From the NCBI RefSeq assembly GCF_032380675.1, contig NZ_JAWDIX010000001.1, positions 124,001 to 188,000 of the forward strand: 64,000 bases of DNA, in the 5' to 3' direction. The notes below the pieces were generated by a model. That model made no database searches. It saw nothing but the letters and a program-made list of their open reading frames with translations, and had not been told where the DNA came from. Positions within the stretch are counted from its first letter, which is position 1; every line of letters starts with the position of its first letter. This document shows positions 57,693 to 64,000 of the stretch, piece by piece. The position numbers and the translations under genes are program-made. The stretch is from Anaerolentibacter hominis. Lineage in GTDB: Bacteria; Bacillota; Clostridia; Lachnospirales; Lachnospiraceae.

Positions 57693-59981
57693 TTAATCTT
57701 TCACAGAAAGGGGCAGCGACGTCCCGGACAGTATATTTTTTTCATAGGACGCTGCATCCATTGGCCGTGCACAGTAATACCCCTGAATATAGTCGCAGCC
57801 GACTTTTTCCAGAAATTCAAATTGCTCTTTTGTCTCCACACCTTCCGCGATAACCCTCATATTAAGACTGCGCACCAGTGCGATGGTCCCGGAAATAATC
57901 GTCTGCGCTTTCTGATTATGGATCATATCATCAGAAAAGCATTTATCCAGCTTGACGGTGTCAATGGGAATGTTCTTAAGCATATTCAGGGAGGAGTATC
58001 CTGAGCCAAAATCATCCATCTCAACCACAACACCATTTTTATGAAGCTGATGAATGACATTGAGAAGAACCTGCTCCCGTTCAAACAGCATAGTCTCTGT
58101 CAGTTCCAGTTCAATACAGGAAAAAGGAATGCCGCTTTCTCTGATAATGTCCACGTAGATATGTACAAAATTCGGGTTGTCCAGCTGGCGGCGGGAGACA
58201 TTGACCGAGACAGGCGGGACCTGATATCCCATATCCAGCCATCTTCGAATATGACCACAGGTTTCCTTCAGTACATAACGGTCCAGCTCCACAATGGAGC
58301 CGCTTGCCTCGAAAACCGGAATAAACTGACCTGGCATGACGATAGTATCATCGGCTGTTTTCCAGCGTACCAGCGCTTCTGAACCGTCAAACTGCTGTTT
58401 GCGGATGTTATATTTAGGCTGAAAATAGATGACGAATTCATGATTCTTCAAAGCATCGCCGAATCGGTCCTCCATCTGCTTGTTTAAGATCAGCTCCTTA
58501 CGAAGTTCATCGGTATAAAGCTCAAATTGGGATACGGAGCTTCCCTTGATCTTTTTCTGAGGAATCTTGGCCCGGTCCACCATACTTTCAATATCGGTCT
58601 CATGATTTTCGATTAAATAGACACCGGCCGAGATCACAAGGTTATAATGTTCATTGCTGTCCAGAGTCAGCCGGGTCTTGAGCATATCTGAGAATAATTG
58701 AAAACGGTCGCTGAGTTCCTGGCGGTCCCGATACGAGGACAAAACAACAAAATGATCATCAATGACCCTGGCAGCAGTCTCTCCCTCCCTCAGGAAGCTC
58801 TGGATCGTATTCCAGATATAGCGTAGAGCCGCATTTCCCTCCTCATAGCCATAAACATCGTTTATATATTGAAATTTATTGATATCCATGCTGATCATGG
58901 CATAATGTCTGCCGTTATTATGTTCCAGTATATGGGCGGCATCCAGACGGAACTTCCCGTATGTACTTCCTCCGGTGACAGGATCAATATAAGCCAGGCG
59001 TTCTATCTCCTGAAAATTCTTAAACCGCAGCCGGATAATAGAGGCAACTAAGAGAATTACAATAGCGCTGCACAGGATAATGAATGCGTAGCTTAAAGGC
59101 AGTACGCCGTTTGTACGGGCATTCACAACTTTTACAGGAATGACGGTGAGAAGATACCAGTCGTTCACATCCAGAGGCTGATAGTACAGATATTTTTCCA
59201 CATCGTGATAAAAGACAATACAGCCGCTCTCCTTCTGGCTCATTTTTTTTGCCAGTTCGTCAGCTGCCTGGAGATTTTGTTCATCTGTCTCCATAAGTGT
59301 ATCAATAATATTTGAAAAACTGCCGAAACTGCCGGAGTGGTCGGAACCGATGATCCGTGTGCCGTCGCTTTTTACCACATAGGAATAACCGCTGCCCTGA
59401 AATGTCGGGGCGGAAAGTGCCTGATGATACCATTCCGTAGAATAGGTGGCAAATAATACGCTGGCGACCCTTTCGTTTTCCACAATGGGAGCACTGTACA
59501 CTGTAATGCTGTCCCCGTTTATCTTGTCAATCAGTGTGTCGGAAACACAGGTCTCACCCACCATGGAACGCTGAAAATAGCTGCGGTCTGAAATATTCAT
59601 CTGCTGCCGGTCTGTTGTAACCACGGAGCCATCCGGGGCTGCGATACCCATGCGCCGGAAATGGTTCGTATCTGCAATGACTGTCAGCATGTCTATCCTC
59701 TCCGCATCCGTACCATCTATCTCTGCCAGCATGGAGGCAATATTGTAGACCACATTCCGAACCTTTTCCACTTCTTTTTGGAGAATAGAAACATTCTGAT
59801 TGGATATTTCGCCAAGTGTATTCAGTGTCTGTCTGGTAGACTGTGCAGTGAGATATTTTGCATAGGAAATAGTGGCTGCTATGACTACAAAGGCAGACAG
59901 TATGATATATAAAATAAGCCTTCGTTTATAATGAGAAGCTTTCTGCGAAGCAGAAGTTGCGGGAATTTGTCTGGGTTCCAT
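57693..59981 (-). CDS. Cache-GGDEF-EAL c-di-GMP phosphodiesterase with degenerate GGDEF
   Basis: 762 residues. Membrane segments at about 22-45 and 297-318 flank a double-Cache sensor. The GGDEF-type domain (about 335-490) has RVIDDHF in place of the GG[D/E]EF active site, so cyclase activity is unlikely. The EAL domain (about 505-750) keeps SEALVRW, ELTETML, DDFGSGYSSLNML, TVKLDKCF and AEGVET, so it should cleave c-di-GMP to pGpG. Sensor ligand unknown; Cache folds bind amino acids or organic acids. Separately transcribed, with a strong leader hairpin (60001-60030). Confidence 0.9.
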   Translation of the reverse strand: MEPRQIPATSASQKASHYKRRLILYIILSAFVVIAATISYAKYLTAQSTRQTLNTLGEISNQNVSILQKEVEKVRNVVYNIASMLAEIDGTDAERIDMLTVIADTNHFRRMGIAAPDGSVVTTDRQQMNISDRSYFQRSMVGETCVSDTLIDKINGDSITVYSAPIVENERVASVLFATYSTEWYHQALSAPTFQGSGYSYVVKSDGTRIIGSDHSGSFGSFSNIIDTLMETDEQNLQAADELAKKMSQKESGCIVFYHDVEKYLYYQPLDVNDWYLLTVIPVKVVNARTNGVLPLSYAFIILCSAIVILLVASIIRLRFKNFQEIERLAYIDPVTGGSTYGKFRLDAAHILEHNNGRHYAMISMDINKFQYINDVYGYEEGNAALRYIWNTIQSFLREGETAARVIDDHFVVLSSYRDRQELSDRFQLFSDMLKTRLTLDSNEHYNLVISAGVYLIENHETDIESMVDRAKIPQKKIKGSSVSQFELYTDELRKELILNKQMEDRFGDALKNHEFVIYFQPKYNIRKQQFDGSEALVRWKTADDTIVMPGQFIPVFEASGSIVELDRYVLKETCGHIRRWLDMGYQVPPVSVNVSRRQLDNPNFVHIYVDIIRESGIPFSCIELELTETMLFEREQVLLNVIHQLHKNGVVVEMDDFGSGYSSLNMLKNIPIDTVKLDKCFSDDMIHNQKAQTIISGTIALVRSLNMRVIAEGVETKEQFEFLEKVGCDYIQGYYCARPMDAASYEKNILSGTSLPLSVKD

Positions 59982-60000
59982 GAAAAAATCCTTTCATAGA

Positions 60001-60030
60001 AGAGCGGATGTATCTGTACATCCTCTTCAT
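60001..60030 (-). promoter_or_regulatory. Leader hairpin of the EAL protein gene
   Basis: GGATGTA / TACATCC stem extended by AGAG / CTCT on the minus strand, about 20-50 nt before the start codon with AAAGGA following. It may modulate translation or be a processed leader; no c-di-GMP riboswitch pattern was seen. Confidence 0.35.
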
Positions 60031-60141
60031 AAGGTAATACATACGAAAAGTATGCCGGTTCAAGATTTATCTGTATTTTACATCAGAAACGTTGATTTGT
60101 CATGGATTATGTAAAAGAAACACAGTGACCATATAATTACA

Positions 60142-60176
60142 AAAGGATACCTGCCGCTTGCCGGCAGATATCCTTT
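60142..60176 (-). terminator. Terminator of the isomerase-like/URO-D operon
   Basis: Stem AAAGGATA.CTGCCG / CGGCAG.TATCCTTT (60142-60156, 60162-60176), followed on the minus strand by TTTTG, 32 bp beyond the stop. Confidence 0.8.
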
Positions 60177-60207
60177 AAAGTCAGAGGTATGTAAATATCA
60201 ATCGTCT

Positions 60208-61620
60208 TTAGTCCTCGACACTATCATACTGGACGCCGCTGATGAAACGGCAGGCCTCCTTCAGAATCTTCTTTACATGTCCATATACGATAGAAGTATG
60301 GTGAATATAGGGACCATAGATGAATTTTTTCTCCCATTTCACCCAGTTGTCCATTTTAGCCCAGAGGTAAGTACCTGTGGTATAGGTGCCCTCCACGGAC
60401 TCTGCCTCGTCGGCAAACAGATAATACTGCCCTCTGTCCGAATCGAAACGGACAATGGTGATCGGACCTTTTTTCAGGGCAAAGTTTTCTCTCGCGTTAA
60501 TCAGTCCGGCGGTTGAAGCGGAATCTTTTAAAGAATATGGAGCATTGCCGCAGTGCCACATCAGTTCTGTGTTATCGTCATCCCTGCTTCTGACGGTGAA
60601 TTCACCGAAGAAGGAGGATTCACGGAACCGAACGGCAGCTTCCGCCAGAATGGAACCGATGGTTCCAAGTACATCTGTTTCACAGCCAAAGGGGATACCC
60701 ATATCTGTCAGATCACCGACTGCAATGCAGGGGATCGCATGGATGGCATCCAGAGTCAAAGTCCAGCACTCCATTGTGAGGCCCGACAGATTCTGCTCTT
60801 TCACCAGATCCAGCAGAGCCAGCTTTAAGCAGGCGGTATTTCTTAACATTTCTTCATCCGGTGTCTGCGAACAGTCAAACCGGTTTTTAATATCATCCAG
60901 TGCCGCCTGGGCCTGTTCCGGCCGGGTCTCGAAAATCTGGTCCATTTTTGCCTTAACCATAGCTATATTAATGGGAACGACTTCAATACCGAAATTCTCC
61001 ATCAGTTCATTCTCATTAATCATAACAGTAGTGAAATATTTCGGACGGTTGCTGATCTGGCCGATACGCATATCCCGGAAGGTCTTAACCACATTAACCA
61101 CTGCCAGAAAATCGTAAAAATCATTCTTAAATACCGGATCGGTAATATCACAGTTTTCAATATAAGAATACGGAATGCCATAGCGGCGAAGAATACGGCT
61201 GGTAGCGAAAAGCCCGCACTGGGTGTCTAACGGCCTGCCGCCGTCTTTTGCTATCTGAGGATCTCTCGGCCCCCAGAGAATAACCGGTTTATTCACCAGC
61301 TTGCATACACGGCCGGCAACCTCTTCACAGCCGAAATTACATTGAATGATAAAAACAGCGTCAGCTTTTTTCTCTTTCATATATTCAGCAATGGCATCTG
61401 CCTCGGCTACATCCCTTGCTACGCCCTCGTCATTAATAAAATCAATATCAATTACTTCGATGTCAGCTTCCTTTTCCAATGAACGCAGATAATCAATAGC
61501 CATATTTTTAACGGCTACCGCAGCCTCCGGCGGAAAAGCTCCCTTTCTTTTGGCAGGAATTCCCCGGCGGATCGGCAGCATGGCAACACGGAGTGTTTTG
61601 TTTTTCTCATACAGTGGCAT
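60208..61620 (-). CDS. L-fucose/L-arabinose isomerase-family protein, second copy
   Basis: 470 residues. Same COG2407-type fold as 41802-43271: Rossmann-like start (TLRVAMLPIRRG), AVFIIQCNFGCEE, a middle domain, and a C-terminal part with FGCETDVLGTIGSILAEAA (possible metal-site acid) and WHCGNAPYSL (compare GFHCGNT in the other copy). The two share an architecture but little close identity. Upstream by 45 bp is a URO-D family gene. The pair may treat a sugar or sugar-like substrate with methyl or carboxyl chemistry. Function unproven. Confidence 0.75.
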   Translation of the reverse strand: MPLYEKNKTLRVAMLPIRRGIPAKRKGAFPPEAAVAVKNMAIDYLRSLEKEADIEVIDIDFINDEGVARDVAEADAIAEYMKEKKADAVFIIQCNFGCEEVAGRVCKLVNKPVILWGPRDPQIAKDGGRPLDTQCGLFATSRILRRYGIPYSYIENCDITDPVFKNDFYDFLAVVNVVKTFRDMRIGQISNRPKYFTTVMINENELMENFGIEVVPINIAMVKAKMDQIFETRPEQAQAALDDIKNRFDCSQTPDEEMLRNTACLKLALLDLVKEQNLSGLTMECWTLTLDAIHAIPCIAVGDLTDMGIPFGCETDVLGTIGSILAEAAVRFRESSFFGEFTVRSRDDDNTELMWHCGNAPYSLKDSASTAGLINARENFALKKGPITIVRFDSDRGQYYLFADEAESVEGTYTTGTYLWAKMDNWVKWEKKFIYGPYIHHTSIVYGHVKKILKEACRFISGVQYDSVED

Positions 61621-61665
61621 AATCGTTCGTCCCTTCTTTTCTTATGTGTAATTTATGCAGGTCTA

Positions 61666-62625
61666 TTATTTTAAATATGAATTTGCCGCGTCGATGGCAA
61701 CATGTACCCGGTGCAGCTCCACGTCGGTGGGAAGCGTACAGTCGGCGCCCAGGATAAAACGATCTGTACCAAATTCATCCATCACACTATGTACGGCCTT
61801 AATGATATCCTCATCGCTTCCGTCTACCAGAACTCCGGAGCGGTCGTCCAGCCCGCCGAGATAAACCTTATCCTCGCCGAACAGTTTTCTGCCTTCGACC
61901 AGAGACGGATTGTCCGAATAAATACCCCAATTGTAAACAGCGGCAGGATATCCGGCATAGCGGTTTAAGTTCAGTCCATCCTTGCACATGTGAAGAATAT
62001 TGCAGGGCGCATCCTTTACGGCATTTAAAACCTGAAGGTCAAATGGTTTGACAAACTCTTCATATTCTTCATCCGTAAACATAAATTTTTCACCGCCCAG
62101 GGCAGCATAGTAAATACCGTCGCAGCCAGCCTTTACACATTCGGCAGCCAGATAGGACAGATAGTCCGCCACAACTCCAAATGCTTTTTTAAGTCCTTCC
62201 GGATTCTCACGAAGCATTTCCGGCAGCATCATTCTTTTTTCATTATAGTGGTTCACGCCGCACAGACAGTGGAATGTGGAAGCCACAATACCGTGAATGG
62301 TGGCAACCATAACAGCTTCGCCCTTCATTTTGCCGCAGATTTCCTTCACCAGCGCGATCTGGTTAACAATAATCGGATCATCCTTTGGAATCGGTTTGAT
62401 ATCGGACCAGTCGGCAGCTGTATTAATCAGTGGGTTTTTGGGTATCGTATTCTCATTCATAATTTTACATATGGAAGTTCTGCTCTCTTCAAAAAATTTT
62501 AAATGCATGGACACAGCAGGCTCTCCATTCTCAAATCCTTCTGGAAAATGAAGCCAGAAGCCGGAGGGAATCTCGTCTGGTTTTTGGCCGTTTAAAACAG
62601 CCAGTACACGTTCTTTCTTAGTCAT
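61666..62625 (-). CDS. Uroporphyrinogen decarboxylase-family protein
   Basis: 319 residues. URO-D TIM-barrel features: RVLAVLNGQKPDEIP near the start, GFWLHFPEGF, ILHMCKDGLNLNRY and GGLDDRSG-VLVDG. Heme synthesis is unlikely in this anaerobe; the URO-D superfamily also includes corrinoid/CoM methyltransferases (MtaA, CmuA) and unknown members. AGAAAGGTAGG precedes the ATG. Operon with an isomerase-like gene. Substrate unknown; a metal-ligand Cys/His set like MtaA is not clear here. Confidence 0.78.
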   Translation of the reverse strand: MTKKERVLAVLNGQKPDEIPSGFWLHFPEGFENGEPAVSMHLKFFEESRTSICKIMNENTIPKNPLINTAADWSDIKPIPKDDPIIVNQIALVKEICGKMKGEAVMVATIHGIVASTFHCLCGVNHYNEKRMMLPEMLRENPEGLKKAFGVVADYLSYLAAECVKAGCDGIYYAALGGEKFMFTDEEYEEFVKPFDLQVLNAVKDAPCNILHMCKDGLNLNRYAGYPAAVYNWGIYSDNPSLVEGRKLFGEDKVYLGGLDDRSGVLVDGSDEDIIKAVHSVMDEFGTDRFILGADCTLPTDVELHRVHVAIDAANSYLK

Positions 62626-62934
62626 AGCAATACCTACCTTTCTTTTTTCTGTGCCGTCTGAAAACAGGCAGGACGGACAGACTATATAAATAATAAAATT
62701 ATTTTACCATATCCAGAGTAAAAAATGAACGGACGAGCTGTGGAAATTTTAGAGCACCTGTGAATAGAAGAAATGTAATTGGGACAAAATGTTAGCAGTA
62801 ACAGTGCCGGAAACCGTATACGAGTTATTTGCATAGAATAATGAGAAAGATAAAGTATATTTTTAAATCCATGGTAAATACTAGAACTATATGACGAGGC
62901 ATTTGTACCAATAACTCACGAAAGGATTGTAGTT
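62626..62934. other. Divergent intergenic region, URO-D and spoVT
   Basis: AT-rich and non-coding. On the minus strand TTCATT (62724-62729), 17 bp, TAAAAT (62701-62706) may drive the URO-D operon. On the plus strand, CATGGTA at 62870-62876 with AAGATA 17 bp upstream is a sigma-G-like candidate for spoVT. A symmetric AATAAAATTATT lies at about 62690-62701. Confidence 0.4.
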
Positions 62935-63483
62935 ATGAAAGCAACTGGAATTGTTAGAAGAATCGATAATCTTGGACGTGTGGTACTCCCTAAGGAAATA
63001 CGGCGGACACTCCGTATCCGGGAAGGAGATCCATTGGAAATATTTACCGGGAAAGAAGGAGAAATTGTTTTAAAGAAGTATTCTCCGGTAGGCGAACTAT
63101 CACAATTTGCAAAGGAATATACGGAAGCTCTCTCTTCGGTGACCGGCCTGTCGGCATGTATAACCGACCGTGATCAGCTGGTAGCCGCAGCAGGACCAGG
63201 GAAAAAAGAGATGACAGGCAAGGCAATCAGCAGACAGCTTGAACTTGCTCTGGACCAGAGAGTATCCGTAATGTCAAAAGCCGGGGATAAAAAATATGTG
63301 AAAATTACAGATGAGGAAGAAGAACCCTTTGCCTGTGAAATAATTTGTCCAATCCTTTGTGAAGGTGATGTTATAGGCGGCGTCCTCCTGATGTCCAGGG
63401 AAAAAAGCCAGACATTCGGAAACGGAGAAATGAATCTGGCGGAAACCGCAGCTCAGTTTTTGGGAAAACAGCTGGAACAGTAA
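62935..63483 (+). CDS. spoVT: Stage V sporulation protein T
   Basis: 182 residues. Residues 1-50 are the AbrB/swapped-hairpin DNA-binding domain (MKATGIVRRIDNLGRVVLPKE, RTLRIREGDPLEIFTG), identical in style to Bacillus SpoVT; residues about 60-182 are a GAF-like domain (EALSSVTGLSACITD, CPILCEGDVIGGVLLMS). In Bacillus it is a tetrameric forespore regulator that tunes the sigma-G regulon, including spore DNA-repair genes. Presence indicates a sporulating organism. ACGAAAGGATTG serves as RBS. Single gene with its own terminator. Confidence 0.95.
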   Translation: MKATGIVRRIDNLGRVVLPKEIRRTLRIREGDPLEIFTGKEGEIVLKKYSPVGELSQFAKEYTEALSSVTGLSACITDRDQLVAAAGPGKKEMTGKAISRQLELALDQRVSVMSKAGDKKYVKITDEEEEPFACEIICPILCEGDVIGGVLLMSREKSQTFGNGEMNLAETAAQFLGKQLEQ

Positions 63484-63606
63484 GGAACAGCCCCTTGATA
63501 GTATAAATATTAAGAACTGAACCAGTCCTATGTTATGCAGCATGGCTGCAAATGAAAAAGACAATAAGATTATATTTTGATATAGATATCTCCCTTATAA
63601 GATTAG

Positions 63607-63648
63607 AAAAGCCGGAAAACGATAATAGAATGTCGTTTCCCGGCTTTT
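63607..63648 (+). terminator. Terminator after spoVT
   Basis: Stem AAAAGCCGGaAAACGA / TCGTTTCCCGGCTTTT (63607-63622, 63633-63648). Lies 124 bp after the stop; the region between is AT-rich and empty. Confidence 0.65.
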
Positions 63649-63677
63649 CAGTTATATCAATATGTGATACATTACTA

Positions 63678-63745
63678 ATGAAGAATGAAAAAGAAAGAAG
63701 GAAGAACTAAAATTGTTCATTATTCATTTTTCCTTCTTCCTTAAA
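63678..63745. repeat. Purine-rich then pyrimidine-rich stretch
   Basis: ATGAAGAATGAAAAAGAAAG on one side and TTCATTATTCATTTTTCC then TTCTTCCTT on the other, of the same word composition as 12536-12612. Sits directly upstream of the DUF1537 gene start. No coding sequence. Confidence 0.4.
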
Positions 63746-63755
63746 TAGTTGGGTG

Positions 63756-64000
63756 GTGGTTTCAATACGAATTTTAATGATCGCGGATGATTTTACCGGT
63801 GCGCTGGATTCCGGCGTTTCTCTGGCCTGTGCTGGCCTGAATACGGTTGTTTCTCTGGGGGATAAGGTTTCTTTTGACGCGGATGATGTACAGGCACTGG
63901 TGATCAATGCAGACTGCCGCCATGATGAACCTGAGATGGCTTTGGAGAAGATGAAAGCTATATTGAAGCAGTGGAGCGGGGGATTTGAGGTTTGTTATAT
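63756..64000 (+). CDS. Four-carbon acid sugar kinase (DUF1537), cut by the window end
   Basis: About 80 codons are visible. MIADDFTGALDSGVSLACAG from residue 8 onwards and VINADCRHDEPEMA match the N-terminal domain of the OtnK/DtnK kinases for D-threonate, L-threonate or D-erythronate, which phosphorylate four-carbon acid sugars. The start is uncertain: GTG 63753/63756 or ATG 63777 (inside the conserved region). The codon ATA sits where family members usually begin MRILMIADDF (63765), with GGTGG upstream. Possibly the first gene of a new catabolic operon. Confidence 0.8.
   Translation, partial: MVSIRILMIADDFTGALDSGVSLACAGLNTVVSLGDKVSFDADDVQALVINADCRHDEPEMALEKMKAILKQWSGGFEVCY

Noticed and set aside
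60001..60030. c-di-GMP riboswitch in the leader of the EAL gene
   Set aside because: A simple hairpin is present but none of the conserved GEMM core words was seen.
1..64000. Intact insertion sequence, integron, prophage, tRNA or rRNA genes
   Set aside because: No transposase, integrase, phage structural gene, cloverleaf or rRNA-like sequence was recognised on either strand; only non-coding repeat remnants are present.

Overview
The window looks like the chromosome of a spore-forming, strictly anaerobic, low-to-mid GC Firmicute, most likely family Lachnospiraceae (Clostridium cluster XIVa). The grounds are SpoVT, an [FeFe]-hydrogenase-type protein, an oxygen-sensitive radical SAM activase, a 4-hydroxybutyrate dehydrogenase close to clostridial 4HbD, AGGAGG-type ribosome binding sites, frequent TTG/GTG starts, and housekeeping genes of clostridial type (pth-mfd-prsA, ThiT with a TPP riboswitch). 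I see no rRNA or tRNA genes, no CRISPR array, no prophage and no intact transposase. Species was not determined. Layout, left part: 1-1840 hydrogenase-like/DRTGG/PHP operon; 2021-2464 Lrp-type regulator; 2696-5842 glycerol-3-phosphate-dehydrogenase-like operon (GlpA-like, FAD oxidoreductase, DUF1667) behind a leader terminator; 5889-7565 surface-type protein with a Pro/Gly tandem repeat; 7566-10230 repeated palindromic elements, a PadR/HAAS membrane pair and a CPBP protease; 10233-12516 ABC exporter; 12626-13643 SdpR/SdpI pair with two matching operators; 13780-16945 VanZ, AraC/GyrI, a small membrane protein and a broken gene; 17137-18869 Ku and LigD-type ligase (NHEJ); 18958-23261 a transaldolase-like / 4-hydroxybutyrate dehydrogenase / BlcC-like lactonase operon with a divergent DeoR regulator. 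Layout, middle: 23374-25129 zinc-ribbon protein, NrdG-like activase and ACT protein; 25357-31968 housekeeping (pth, mfd, PrsA-like foldase, PAP2, truA); 31965-36971 permuted NlpC/P60-like protein, PhoR/PhoB two-component system and Na/Pi symporter with a Pho-box-like array; 37506-38470 TPP riboswitch and thiT; 38852-41435 membrane protein, GH25 lysozyme lipoprotein, ogt and a small protein; 41802-44887 fucose/arabinose-isomerase-like protein and xylulokinase. Layout, right part: 45166-47562 a large secreted beta-helix protein whose promoter spacer contains eight G residues; 47620-48838 TetR pair; 49055-53165 MacB/FtsX-like exporter with a long coiled coil; 53300-57544 a six-gene operon ending in a LarA-family (nickel-pincer) enzyme whose other members I do not recognise; 57693-59981 Cache-GGDEF-EAL protein with a degenerate GGDEF site; 60208-62625 second isomerase-like protein with a URO-D family partner; 62935-63483 SpoVT; 63756 to the end, start of a DUF1537 four-carbon acid sugar kinase. 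Best candidates for something new: the LarA-family operon with three unrecognised proteins (53300-57544), the gamma-butyrolactone/GHB-like operon (18958-22291), the G-tract promoter (44991-45020), and the noncoding repeat families around 7576, 35096, 37240 and 38551.
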